Assembly: GCF_963677725.1 (NCBI RefSeq)
Contig: NZ_OY782507.1
Span: forward strand, 4,214,501 to 4,278,500
DNA: 64,000 bases
From: an uncultured Cohaesibacter sp.
Lineage (GTDB): Bacteria; Pseudomonadota; Alphaproteobacteria; Rhizobiales; Cohaesibacteraceae
Direction of reading: 5' to 3'
Positions 39,068-47,115 of the stretch are shown piece by piece. The position numbers and the translations under genes are program-made. The notes beneath the pieces were generated by a model that saw only the letters and a list, made by a program, of their open reading frames with translations, was not told the DNA's origin and did no database searches. The stretch's first letter is position 1; the number at the start of each line of letters is the position of its first letter.

Positions 39068-40924
39068 ATGGAACCGAACACAATCTACGTATTTGCTGTG
39101 TTGGCGCTAGCCATCATTATGTTCGTCAGCGATAAAGTCCGTCTCGACCTTGTCGCTATTCTCGTAATCTTCGCACTGGTACTTGGTCACAAGATCACCG
39201 GTGGCGATCCAATCATTTCCGCCAAACAGGGCGTGGCCGGCTTCGGGGCAACCGTTGTTCTGCTTATCGGTGGCTTGTTCCTGGTTGGTGAAGGTCTTGC
39301 TCAGACCGGCGTTTCCTACGCCATGGGCGACAAGATCGTTGAATGGGCCGGTACAGGACGCGTCAAACTGATCGCGCTTCTGATGACCGCCGTTGCGATC
39401 ATCTCCGCATTCATGAGCTCCACGGGCGCCGTGGCCATCTTTATTCCTGTTGCTATCCGTCTTGCACAGCGTGCAGGCATGAAACGCCAGGAAGTTCTGA
39501 TGCCTCTGTCCTTCGGTGCTCTGATCGGTGGTATGCTTACCCTGATCGGTACCCCTCCAAACATCGTTGTTGCTGACCAGCTGGGTCGTGCAGGTCTGAA
39601 GCCTTTCGAGTTCTTCACCTTCACCCCAATCGGCGTGATCATTCTGGCTCTCGGCATTGCTTACTTTGCTCTTTTCGGCGCCAAACTGCTTTCCAAATGT
39701 GGCCGCAAAGACGTTAGTGAAGAAGTTGAAGAAGTCAAAGCTGGCTCGATTCTTTCCTTCCTGCAGCGCTATGAAATCGAACAACGCGCTGTTCGTCTGA
39801 AAATCAACGATAATTCTCCTATTGTTGGTAAAACCGCTGTTGACGCTCTGCTGCGTACCCAGCTCGGTGTTTCCGTCTTTGGCCTGCAACAGGCTAAAAA
39901 TGGCAGCAAACTGGTTTCCGCACACTCCGCCATTCCATTCTCTGCTGGCGACGTGATTTATGGTGTGAAAGCTGCTGATCTGGACGAAGGCAAGCTGAAA
40001 GAACTCGGCCTGACCTTGATGCCTAAGAGCGAAGATGACTTCCATCTGTCCGCTCGTGAACTCGGCCTGGCTGACCTTATCGTCACCCAGAATAGCCAGT
40101 TGGTTGGTCAGAATCTGAAAGAAAGCAACTTCCGTAAGCGTCACAACCTTGGTGCCGTTGGCGTCATGCGTCGTGGTCAGCCACTGGAAGGCAACTTTGC
40201 TGAAACCAAACTCGAGTTCGGTGATCAGCTTTTGGTTGCTGGCGATTGGGCCAACATCAAGACCCTCAACAAACGCTCCAAAGACTTCCTGGTTGCTTCT
40301 CTGCCAGAAGAAATCGAAGACGTCGTTGCCAAGCCACATCTGGCATGGGTATCGGTCGCTGTTGTCTGCTTCATGCTGGCACTGCTGGTCTTCAAACTGG
40401 TGCCTTCCGTTATCGCCATCCTGATGGCTTCCGTGCTCATGGTTCTTACCAAGTGCGTGGACGGCAAAGACACCTACCGCGTTATCAACTGGCAGTCGCT
40501 GGTTCTCATCGCCGGTATGTTGCCGATGGCAACCGCACTGAAGTCTTCTGGTGGTCTGGAATTCGTTGTGAATACCCTGCTGGCAGCTGTTGGTGATAGT
40601 GGTCCATATGTCCTTCTGGCAGCGATCTTTATCATCACCTCCCTGTTCTCACAGGTTATCTCCAACACCGCGACCTCGGTTCTGCTGGCTCCAATTGCAA
40701 TTGGTTCTGCACAGGCCATGGGCGTGTCTCCATACCCAATCATGATGGGTGTTGCGATTGCTGCTTCTACCGCGTTTGCAACCCCGGTTGCTTCCCCAGT
40801 GAACATGCTGGTTCTGGAACCAGGCAACTATCGCTTCGTTGACTTTGCGATTGTTGGTCTGCCACTGCAGGTTCTGGCGTTCCTTGTAGCGCTGGTCGCA
40901 ATCCCAATGTTCCTGCCATTCTAA
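39068..40924 (+). CDS. SLC13-family (DASS-type) permease with two TrkA-C domains
   Basis: A 618-aa inner-membrane protein. N-terminal half: about five hydrophobic segments with LLIGGLFLVGEGLAQTGV, the SSTGAVAIFIPVA hairpin motif and LIGTPPNIVVADQLG (SNT-type cation motif). The centre (about 240-420) is soluble with two RCK_C/TrkA-C repeats (LKINDNSPIVGKTAVD; LGLADLIVTQNSQLVGQNLK). The C-terminal half repeats the transport motifs (SNTATSVLLAPIA). Such carriers move sulphate, dicarboxylates or other anions; the substrate is unknown. Codon use is strongly biased towards CGT, CTG, GGT, GTT and AAA, like rpsD and unlike neighbours, implying high expression. Confidence 0.9.
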   Translation: MEPNTIYVFAVLALAIIMFVSDKVRLDLVAILVIFALVLGHKITGGDPIISAKQGVAGFGATVVLLIGGLFLVGEGLAQTGVSYAMGDKIVEWAGTGRVKLIALLMTAVAIISAFMSSTGAVAIFIPVAIRLAQRAGMKRQEVLMPLSFGALIGGMLTLIGTPPNIVVADQLGRAGLKPFEFFTFTPIGVIILALGIAYFALFGAKLLSKCGRKDVSEEVEEVKAGSILSFLQRYEIEQRAVRLKINDNSPIVGKTAVDALLRTQLGVSVFGLQQAKNGSKLVSAHSAIPFSAGDVIYGVKAADLDEGKLKELGLTLMPKSEDDFHLSARELGLADLIVTQNSQLVGQNLKESNFRKRHNLGAVGVMRRGQPLEGNFAETKLEFGDQLLVAGDWANIKTLNKRSKDFLVASLPEEIEDVVAKPHLAWVSVAVVCFMLALLVFKLVPSVIAILMASVLMVLTKCVDGKDTYRVINWQSLVLIAGMLPMATALKSSGGLEFVVNTLLAAVGDSGPYVLLAAIFIITSLFSQVISNTATSVLLAPIAIGSAQAMGVSPYPIMMGVAIAASTAFATPVASPVNMLVLEPGNYRFVDFAIVGLPLQVLAFLVALVAIPMFLPF

Positions 40925-40940
40925 TCGAACGGCTGACAAG

Positions 40941-40963
40941 GGACCGATGCACAGCATCGGTCC
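40941..40963 (+). repeat. Perfect 10-bp hairpin after the SLC13 gene
   Basis: GGACCGATGC, loop ACA, GCATCGGTCC, 16 bp after the stop codon and upstream of the true terminator. No T-run follows. Confidence 0.6.
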
Positions 40964-40979
40964 TGAACAGAATGAATAT

Positions 40980-41015
40980 AAAAAACCAGGGCATCTTGCG
41001 GTGCCCTGGTTTTTT
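40980..41015. terminator. Intrinsic terminator after the SLC13 gene
   Basis: AAAAAACCAGGGCA, 8-nt loop, TGCCCTGGTTTTTT; works on both strands between convergent genes. Confidence 0.93.
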
Positions 41016-41064
41016 CATGTCTGATCTGGTGTCGCGTGCTTTTGGGTTGCTCATTTAAGGCAGG

Positions 41065-41343
41065 CTATTTTTTTGCCCGAATGGTTTTCTCACCGATGGT
41101 GAAGGCCAAATGGGAGGTGACCATCATGGCGATCACGGCAAGAACCGCCATCAGGCTGTAGTTGGCGACCGCCTGTTTGGCAAACCAGGCCTGATTGAGA
41201 AACATGAACCCGCTGGCCGCCACCACTGCAGCTATGCTTGCATGGAGCCGATTGCGCAGGATTGTGCAGATGACGAAATTGGCGATACCAGGCGGGCTGA
41301 ACATGACAGTGAGGATGAAACTGAAATAGGCGGATGCGTCCAT
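41065..41343 (-). CDS. 92-aa membrane protein of unknown function
   Basis: Three hydrophobic segments at about residues 5-27, 33-52 and 62-83 (SLMAVLAVIAMMVTSHLAFT), ending in a basic tail. ATG 41343 follows AAGGAAAGACC. I recognise no family. It stands alone between the SLC13 terminator and the BA14K genes. Confidence 0.6.
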   Translation of the reverse strand: MDASAYFSFILTVMFSPPGIANFVICTILRNRLHASIAAVVAASGFMFLNQAWFAKQAVANYSLMAVLAVIAMMVTSHLAFTIGEKTIRAKK

Positions 41344-41548
41344 GGGTCTTTCCTTGCGGCTCTAATATGCTCTTGAAGACAGACTTCCAGACAGGTGGCC
41401 CACTTTGGCACGTCATCTGGAGCTGGTCTGATCTGGTTTGGATGATGCATGCTCTTTGGCAGAAAGAAAAGGCGATTGTCATGCAAATCTGCTGGCAGCT
41501 TTTGCCGCTCATTTCTTGAAGCTCGCCATCCAGATGGACACGGAATGA

Positions 41549-41582
41549 GAAAACCCCCTTGTGCTGGGCACAAGGGGGGTTC
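41549..41582 (-). terminator. Terminator after the first BA14K gene
   Basis: On the minus strand AACCCCCCTTGTG pairs with CACAAGGGGGTT and is followed by TTC, 28 bp beyond the stop codon. Confidence 0.85.
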
Positions 41583-41609
41583 AGAATGTCGGCTTATCCA
41601 CGCTTTTGC

Positions 41610-42017
41610 TTAACGGCAGAACCGCTTGCGACCACTGTAAGTGGTGTAATAGCCAGTGCGTGAATTGAACGACCGATACTTGTTCGAACAATAGCGATAC
41701 CATGACCGCGTCCAGGGTTTCGGGCGCCCGGAATAGGTCCGCGATGGACGATATTTGCGGGCACCGTGGCAATGGCGCACGCCGTTATGTGTGTGGCATC
41801 CCCTTCGGAAGTTGCGATGATAGTGGTTGGGGACACGCTTCCAACGCTTGTTGCTGTGGTGATACAGAGCGGCAGCGCCAGCTGCGCCGATTACAAGCCC
41901 GGTAACAAAGGCGCCGGTGCGGCTTCTGGCCTGCGCATCCGAGGCTGGAATGGTAACCATCAGCGCTGGGAGAATCGCTGCAACTAACAGATAAATGGAG
42001 AATTTTCTTCTGATCAT
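41610..42017 (-). CDS. BA14K-family secreted protein (copy 1)
   Basis: A 135-aa exported protein: signal peptide MIRRKFSIYLLVAAILPALM to about ASDAQA (residue 30), a glycine/alanine hydrophobic segment GAFVTGLVIGAAGAAALY that may be membrane-inserted, a His/Arg-rich centre (HHSNKRWKRVPNHYHRN), and a C-terminal BA14K motif WYRYCSNKYRSFNSRTGYY ending KRFCR. The two motif cysteines are conserved in all three copies and could form a disulphide. BA14K of Brucella is an immunoreactive, lectin-like surface protein. The first of three tandem paralogues with separate terminators or hairpins. Confidence 0.85.
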   Translation of the reverse strand: MIRRKFSIYLLVAAILPALMVTIPASDAQARSRTGAFVTGLVIGAAGAAALYHHSNKRWKRVPNHYHRNFRRGCHTHNGVRHCHGARKYRPSRTYSGRPKPWTRSWYRYCSNKYRSFNSRTGYYTTYSGRKRFCR

Positions 42018-42136
42018 TGATGCTCCTTGATGTTTTGATGTCGACCAGTGCGATAACCCATGATTTCAGGATAAGGATTTAAGTGGCAGAAATTGGGTGT
42101 AGCGATCACAATTTGTTTATTCTGGCCTCACGCGGC

Positions 42137-42170
42137 TGTGCCACCAAGCGTAAAAACGCTTGGTGGCACA
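42137..42170 (-). terminator. Perfect 14-bp hairpin after BA14K copy 2, no U-tract
   Basis: TGTGCCACCAAGCG (42137-42150), loop TAAAAA, CGCTTGGTGGCACA (42157-42170), 24 bp after the stop codon. No T-run on the minus-strand exit side. Confidence 0.6.
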
Positions 42171-42194
42171 ATGCCTTGGGAAGGAATGGCGGGT

Positions 42195-42569
42195 TTAACG
42201 GCAGAAACGTTTGTGGCCGCCATAGGTGGTGAAGTAACCGGTGCGCGGGTTGAATGACCGGTATTTGTTCGAGCAATAACGGTACCAAGCGCGAGTCCAA
42301 GGGGCCGGGCGGCCATAATGGCGGGCGCGATATGGACGGTAGTGCGGGCGAGCATGACGAGGACCATAGTAACGGTGGCCATAACGACGGGGTTTGTAAT
42401 GACGGTGGCCATGATAGGCGACGGCTCCAACTGCAAGGCCGGTGATGGCTCCTGCTACAAACACTCCGGCACGCGATCCTGCCTGGGCTTGCGAGGTTGG
42501 GGCGCCAAAGGTGGCGGCGGTTGCGAGCGTTGCGACAAGGGCGAAGGTGGTGATGGCTTTCTTAAACAT
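42195..42569 (-). CDS. BA14K-family secreted protein (copy 2)
   Basis: A 124-aa exported protein: signal peptide MFKKAITTFALVATLATAAT to about SQAQA (residue 30), a GVFVAGAITGLAVGAVAY hydrophobic segment, a centre very rich in His, Arg and Tyr (YGHRYYGPRHARPHYRPYRA), then PAPWTRAWYRYCSNKYRSFN and the ending KRFCR. The C-terminal 40 residues are nearly identical to copy 1, a recent duplication. ATG 42569 (rather than 42584) has GGAGAG upstream. Confidence 0.85.
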   Translation of the reverse strand: MFKKAITTFALVATLATAATFGAPTSQAQAGSRAGVFVAGAITGLAVGAVAYHGHRHYKPRRYGHRYYGPRHARPHYRPYRARHYGRPAPWTRAWYRYCSNKYRSFNPRTGYFTTYGGHKRFCR

Positions 42570-42642
42570 TGTCTCTCTCTCCATTTAGGTTAAGTAATTG
42601 CTTTTGTTCTAATTCGGTGATTGGCACCCTCTGTTGCGCCCC

Positions 42643-42900
42643 TCACATTTGTAGGACGCTGATGGGGTGGGATTGGTTCAAACTTTTTTCGTTTTTTTTA
42701 AAAAAGGTTATTTGTGCTTGAAGCAAAGGCTGTTGGTTCATGGATTTGTTGGCCGCAGTGTTGCTGCGCTCAACAATGATCCCGGTGGCTTCTGCCAGTT
42801 TGCGACCGCCAGATATTTTGCAGGCCTGAGTGGGCAGGGAGAAAATCAGGGCTCCGACGATTGCCGTCATAAAAGCTATGAAGGTGGTGCGACGGGTCAT
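42643..42900 (-). CDS. Possible 85-aa exported protein in the BA14K cluster
   Basis: Begins MTRRTTFIAFMTAIVGALIF followed by SLPTQACK, a plausible signal peptide ending before residue 26; the rest is polar and Asn/Gln/Lys-rich with no BA14K motif. The Shine-Dalgarno is weak (AGGA 14 bases upstream). It could be a real small exported protein, a decayed BA14K copy that has lost its 3' domain, or chance. Confidence 0.35.
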   Translation of the reverse strand: MTRRTTFIAFMTAIVGALIFSLPTQACKISGGRKLAEATGIIVERSNTAANKSMNQQPLLQAQITFFKKNEKSLNQSHPISVLQM

Positions 42901-43039
42901 GAGAGCTGACTTTCCTGGTAAGGGGTGGCTGGAATGGCGGCTCCCTTGGGAGATGCCCTTTCTTATTGGTCGCCTTGGAGCGCCAATTGGTTCAATCATT
43001 TGAGAGACGTTGTAATGGGCGCGCCGGTTGCCTCCAGAT

Positions 43040-43067
43040 AAAAAAAAGGGCTGCCGGATGGCAGCCC
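43040..43067 (-). terminator. Terminator after BA14K copy 3
   Basis: On the minus strand GGGCTGCC, ATCC loop, GGCAGCCC, then eight T's, 43 bp after the stop codon. Confidence 0.93.
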
Positions 43068-43109
43068 GAAGGGGAGGTCATAGGGAGGATGTCGCGTGGT
43101 CTTTGTTGC

Positions 43110-43448
43110 TCAGCGGCAGAAATGACGGCGGCCATCATAGCCGATATAGTAGCCGGTGTGCGGGTTGAAGGAGCGGTAACGTGCGGAGCAGTTATCATAC
43201 CAAGCTGCACTCCAGGGAGCCGGGCGACCATAATAAACTCGGGTCGGTCCTGGCACATAGTGATGATGACGGTGGCTGTGGCGATTGGCGGCAATGGCTC
43301 CCACTGTCAGGCCGGCAATGGCGCCGATGGCAAAGGCTGCGGTGCGGCGACCGCCAGCGGCTTCGGCTTCTGTGGTCGGCATTGCAAAAGTAGCGCCTGC
43401 GGTTACGGTTGCGATGGTGGCGATGGTGAGGATGGTTTTCTTGAACAT
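43110..43448 (-). CDS. BA14K-family secreted protein (copy 3)
   Basis: A 112-aa exported protein: signal peptide MFKKTILTIATIATVTAGAT to about AEAA, a hydrophobic AAFAIGAIAGLTVGAIAA segment, His-rich NRHSHRHHHY, then PAPWSAAWYDNCSARYRSFN and ending RRHFCR. It is more diverged than copies 1 and 2 and closest to the Brucella-type GYDGRRHFC ending. ATG 43448 follows GGAG-rich sequence. Confidence 0.87.
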   Translation of the reverse strand: MFKKTILTIATIATVTAGATFAMPTTEAEAAGGRRTAAFAIGAIAGLTVGAIAANRHSHRHHHYVPGPTRVYYGRPAPWSAAWYDNCSARYRSFNPHTGYYIGYDGRRHFCR

Positions 43449-43902
43449 GGTTTTTCTCCGAAAGGGTGTGTGATCTGAAGGTCTTTTGTGTCGCTTTTTG
43501 AAACTGTTTGGCGGTGTTTTCCGCCGCCTATACTCATCAGTCGCGGTCAGTCGGGAAAGGGTTCAAAAAAGTTGGAACTTTTATTGCGATTTTTTTGACG
43601 CCTTTGATTTTGTTGGCTTTTTCTCCGGTTTTATGACGTTCTTTTTGTATGGATGCGCGTCTCGAAGCATATGAAACGCCAATGACTGGCCTCTTTTTCG
43701 GCTTTTACGTCCGCCCGATGCTTGAGCTGCCCTAGCGCATACGCGCGCGCCTTCTGTTCCACATGGGCGCTTAAGGGGGCCGTTGGTCTTTTGGAAAAGC
43801 TGTGCCATTAATATAGAAGGTGCAGGGACAAAGAGTTTTTATTTCTTTGAACCAAACTGCGCTGTAACGCGACACAGGTATGACAGTGAAATCGAGGATC
43901 GT
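43449..43902. other. Intergenic region upstream of the ECF sigma gene
   Basis: 454 bp without a gene, separating divergent BA14K copy 3 and the sigma operon. TGAACCAAACTG at 43848-43859 resembles an ECF -35 element (GAAC core); its nine-base part ACCAAACTG recurs before the protease gene at 45247-45255. An autoregulated promoter here is plausible. The BA14K promoter must also lie here. Confidence 0.4.
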
Positions 43903-44472
43903 ATGTCTGGATCGGAAAATGCCCGCGACTTGGAGCTTCTTGCCGGGGTCGCGCGCAATGATCGCAAAGCCATAACGCTCTTGTATCAGAGGCATCATCT
44001 TCGGCTTTATCGTTATTTGCTGCGGTTCGTGAAAAGCGATGCGGTGGCAGAGGAACTTGTGAACGAGACCTTCATCGATGTCTGGCGCTCTGCTGGCAAG
44101 TTTGAAGGACGCAGTCAGGTTTCGTCCTGGATCATTTCCATCGGGCGCAACAAGGCCATCTCGCTCCTGCGCAAGCGTTCGGATGCCGAGCTGGATGATG
44201 ATTATGCATCAGGCTTGGAAGATGACAGCGACACGCCGGAGGTCACGACCCTGAAGCAGGACAAAGCCGCAGCGTTGCGGGTCTGCATCAACAAGCTCAG
44301 CAATGAGCATCGGGAAGTGATTGATCTCGTTTATTATCAGGAAAAGGCGATCAAGGAGATTGCCGTGATCCTGGAGGTTCCGGAAAATACGGTAAAGACA
44401 CGGGTGTTCCACGCTCGAAAGAAACTGTCCGAACTTATGAGCAAAGCCGGTCTCGACCGGGGCTGGCCATGA
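43903..44472 (+). CDS. ECF-type RNA polymerase sigma factor
   Basis: A 189-aa sigma-70-family ECF factor. Region 2 (about 20-90): LYQRHHLRLYRYLLRFVKSD, AEELVNETFIDVWRSAGKF and SWIISIGRNKAISLLRKR. Region 4 (about 130-180): LSNEHREVIDLVYYQEKAIK, then IAVILEVPENTVKTRVFHAR with the helix-turn-helix. ATG 43903 has GAGGATCGT upstream; the frame is open to 43783. The anti-sigma gene follows 44 bp downstream, so the two form one operon. Confidence 0.95.
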   Translation: MSGSENARDLELLAGVARNDRKAITLLYQRHHLRLYRYLLRFVKSDAVAEELVNETFIDVWRSAGKFEGRSQVSSWIISIGRNKAISLLRKRSDAELDDDYASGLEDDSDTPEVTTLKQDKAAALRVCINKLSNEHREVIDLVYYQEKAIKEIAVILEVPENTVKTRVFHARKKLSELMSKAGLDRGWP

Positions 44473-44516
44473 GGGGCAATGCGTGACCAATGGATACCAG
44501 TGTTGAGGACAAAGAC

Positions 44517-45209
44517 ATGACTTATGATCCGGAAATTGAAAAGCTCCTGCCTTGGTATGCCAAAGGTTTGTTGGAGCCGCATGAAACCGAGCAGGTGGAA
44601 GCCTATTTGGCGGCGAATCCGGAGATGCGAATGCAGCTGGCTTTGATCGCTGATGAAGACATGGCCATTGCCGAGCAGCATGCCGCTCTTGGAGCGCCCA
44701 AGCCCGGCGGGCTTGATCGTCTGATGGCCGGGATTGATGCGCTGGAAGCAAAGGAAGCGCCGGTTCAGGCTGTAGCCAAAGGCGTGTGGCAGCGTATTCA
44801 GGACGTTCTGGGGAGTTTCGCCAGCCCGGGCATGCAATTCGCGGCGGCAGCCGCTGCCGTGGTGATTGTCGCCCAAGGGGTCATTATTGGTGGTCTGGTG
44901 CAGGATAATCCTAAAACGCAGATGTCTCCATCGGTGTCCGGTCAGTTCAAGACGGCCTCCGGGCCAGAACAGATGGTGGCCGAGGATGGGGCGCGGTTTC
45001 TCGTTGCCTTCAACGGCGAGGCAAGCATGGCCGCTGTAGCCAAGTTTTTGAAATCCAATCATGCGGCGATTGTGACTGGGCCGAAGGCTGGCGGCTTTTT
45101 CGAGCTGTTGGTGCCGAGTGCCAAGTTGCCAGAAGGCGGCGCGGAAGCGGTGCTTGAAAGCCTCAAGGGCAACAAGGATCTCGTTAAATTTGCTTCCCTT
45201 AGTCGCTGA
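44517..45209 (+). CDS. Membrane-anchored anti-sigma factor
   Basis: A 230-aa protein. The N-terminal cytoplasmic part (MTYDPEIEKLLPWYAKGLLE, then AYLAANPEMRMQLALIADED) resembles the anti-sigma domain but contains no cysteine at all, so it cannot be a zinc-binding ZAS. One membrane helix at about residues 102-125 (FAAAAAAVVIVAQGVIIGGL) leads to a periplasmic domain of about 100 residues (RFLVAFNGEASMAAVAKFLK) with an ACT/ferredoxin-like look. ATG 44517 follows GAGG with eight-base spacing; ATG 44490 is less likely. It should hold the upstream sigma factor at the membrane. Confidence 0.85.
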   Translation: MTYDPEIEKLLPWYAKGLLEPHETEQVEAYLAANPEMRMQLALIADEDMAIAEQHAALGAPKPGGLDRLMAGIDALEAKEAPVQAVAKGVWQRIQDVLGSFASPGMQFAAAAAAVVIVAQGVIIGGLVQDNPKTQMSPSVSGQFKTASGPEQMVAEDGARFLVAFNGEASMAAVAKFLKSNHAAIVTGPKAGGFFELLVPSAKLPEGGAEAVLESLKGNKDLVKFASLSR

Positions 45210-45374
45210 GCGGATCACGTTTGCTTGATGGTGCGCAGTTTTGCGCACCAAACTGTGGTATAGTTACGCGAAAATACTGAGAAGGAGTCGGGCCGCGGCC
45301 TTCCAAAGAAGATCTGCCGGGGTGCTGAACTCGCTATATTTTATGGTTTATTGTCCAGTTATCGGGGAGAGACA

Positions 45375-46952
45375 ATGAAACGAACGGCTTTTCAAACACT
45401 GAGCTGTCTGGGTCTTGGATGTCTGTTGCTGCTCAGCCCGGACTTCGTCGCGCCCTCTCAGGCCAATGATTATTACAGTGACACCGCACCCAAGCCACGG
45501 TATCCGGAGCGAGACCGGGGCAGGGACCGTGGTGGCAGCAATCTTATTGGCCCGGCCATCGGGCTTGGTCTTGCGATTATCCATGGGGTGCGCGAACGCG
45601 AACGCCAAAGACAGCGTCAGGCACCGGTTTATGATGCGCCTCCACGACAGGCCAATCCGCCCGTGCGCACCCAGCGCCCGAGAGCGACACAAAAGCCCGC
45701 TTGGAAAAAACGCCCCGTACGGCAGGCGCGCAAACCAAAGCCGCCGCGTTACAATCCGCGTATTGTGTTGCCGGAGGTGTTGCGTGTGGCACGGGCCAAA
45801 CCGCGCATCTATTCCATTGGCGACAAACCTTGGGCAAGCAACAAGGATTTCATTGTCACTCTGCGCCCCGGTTTGACACAGGCCGAAGTGGAGGCCTTTC
45901 TGGAGCAATATGGTTTGACGTCGCTTGAGCAGACAAAGATCGATCTGCTGGATCAAGTGGTTTTGAAGGTTTCCTATCCTGACACGATGTCACCGCAGCA
46001 AACCTTGCGGATGGCGACGGATGAGCGGGTTATTCGTGCCCAGCCCAATTACTATTATTATCCAACTGCCGAAAATCAGGCTGAAAGTGTCGAGCCGTTT
46101 GCCGAACTGCAATATGCCTTTGCGAAAATGGGACTGAGCCGCCTGACGAACGAGTCTAATGGTGTGGGCGTCCGGCTGGCGGTGATCGATAGCGGAGTTC
46201 GTGCTGACCATCCAGCGATTAGCGGCCATGTGACCGCAACCTTTTCCGCCTTTCCTGACGTGGATAGTGCAGCATTGAACACGGAGCACGGCACGGCGGT
46301 GGCGTCAATCATTGCTGCGCAGTCGGGCATGAAAGGGGTTGCGCGCGATGTCGCACTGATGTCTGCGCAAGTGTTCCGCGTCAATGAGGCGGGGCATTTG
46401 GTGGGCGACAGCTTTGACATTGTGCGCGGCATGGATTGGGCGGTGGACAATGGCGCCAAGATCCTCAATCTCAGTTTTGCCGGGCGTCATGACGCCATGC
46501 TGCAGGCGACAGTGGAGGCCGCAGATGCCAAAGGGGTCATCATGGTGGCTGCGACGGGCAATGAAGGGGCAGAGGCGCCGGTTGCCTATCCGGCGGCCTA
46601 TGACAATGTGATTGCCGTGACGGCCACCGACGAGGATGATGCGCTATATGGTTTTGCAAATCGCGGACCGCATGTAGAGCTGGCCGCTCCCGGTGTCGAT
46701 GTGCTGGTGGCCGCTGGTCCCGATGGCTTTGGTCTGCAAACCGGCACTTCGATGGCAACAGCTTATATTTCCGGCTCGATTGCCTTGATGCTGGGGCGCG
46801 AGCCTGATCTGGCGGTGCGCACCATCAAGGAACGGTTGGCGCGCTCGGCGTTCGATCTGGGCGAAACCGGCCGCGACCGGGAGTTCGGCTTTGGTCGTCT
46901 TGATGCCTTCAAGGCGGTGACCAATGTCACTCAATCGGCGCAGGCGAACTGA
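45375..46952 (+). CDS. Exported S8 family (subtilisin-like) serine protease
   Basis: A 525-aa protein. Signal peptide at about 1-31 (TLSCLGLGCLLLLSPDF), then an Arg/Pro-rich, probably disordered segment (about 40-140; RERERQRQRQAP, QARKPKPPRYNPR). An inhibitor-I9-like prodomain follows (DFIVTLRPGLTQAEVEAFLE; about 160-230). The catalytic domain has Asp272 in AVIDSGV, His305 in EHGTAVAS and Ser459 in GTSMATAYISG, with the oxyanion Asn in AATGNEG. ATG 45375 follows GGGGAGAG. It lies 165 bp downstream of the anti-sigma gene, with a hairpin at 45230-45249 and a motif shared with the sigma promoter region. It may respond to or act in the same envelope-stress circuit. Confidence 0.93.
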   Translation: MKRTAFQTLSCLGLGCLLLLSPDFVAPSQANDYYSDTAPKPRYPERDRGRDRGGSNLIGPAIGLGLAIIHGVRERERQRQRQAPVYDAPPRQANPPVRTQRPRATQKPAWKKRPVRQARKPKPPRYNPRIVLPEVLRVARAKPRIYSIGDKPWASNKDFIVTLRPGLTQAEVEAFLEQYGLTSLEQTKIDLLDQVVLKVSYPDTMSPQQTLRMATDERVIRAQPNYYYYPTAENQAESVEPFAELQYAFAKMGLSRLTNESNGVGVRLAVIDSGVRADHPAISGHVTATFSAFPDVDSAALNTEHGTAVASIIAAQSGMKGVARDVALMSAQVFRVNEAGHLVGDSFDIVRGMDWAVDNGAKILNLSFAGRHDAMLQATVEAADAKGVIMVAATGNEGAEAPVAYPAAYDNVIAVTATDEDDALYGFANRGPHVELAAPGVDVLVAAGPDGFGLQTGTSMATAYISGSIALMLGREPDLAVRTIKERLARSAFDLGETGRDREFGFGRLDAFKAVTNVTQSAQAN

Positions 46953-47017
46953 CGGACTTGCCTGTTTGCCCGAACGGCAGACCTTGAACGGAATGCTGGG
47001 AAAAGTACATGTCATGA

Positions 47018-47055
47018 AAAGGCTGCTGACACCATGCTGTCAGCAGCCTTTCTTT
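47018..47055 (+). terminator. Terminator after the S8 protease gene
   Basis: AAAGGCTGCTGACA, loop CCATGC, TGTCAGCAGCCTTT, then CTTT: a perfect 14-bp stem 65 bp after the stop. Confidence 0.88.
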
Positions 47056-47115
47056 ATGGTGGTTCTCAAGCGGCGATGAGGCCGCAACATTTCAGCAATA
47101 CAAGGAGAATCCGAC

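Noticed and set aside
39107-40339. 410-codon minus-strand open frame
   Set aside because: Antisense to the SLC13 permease, whose strongly biased codons leave the reverse frame open. The product has no recognisable domain.
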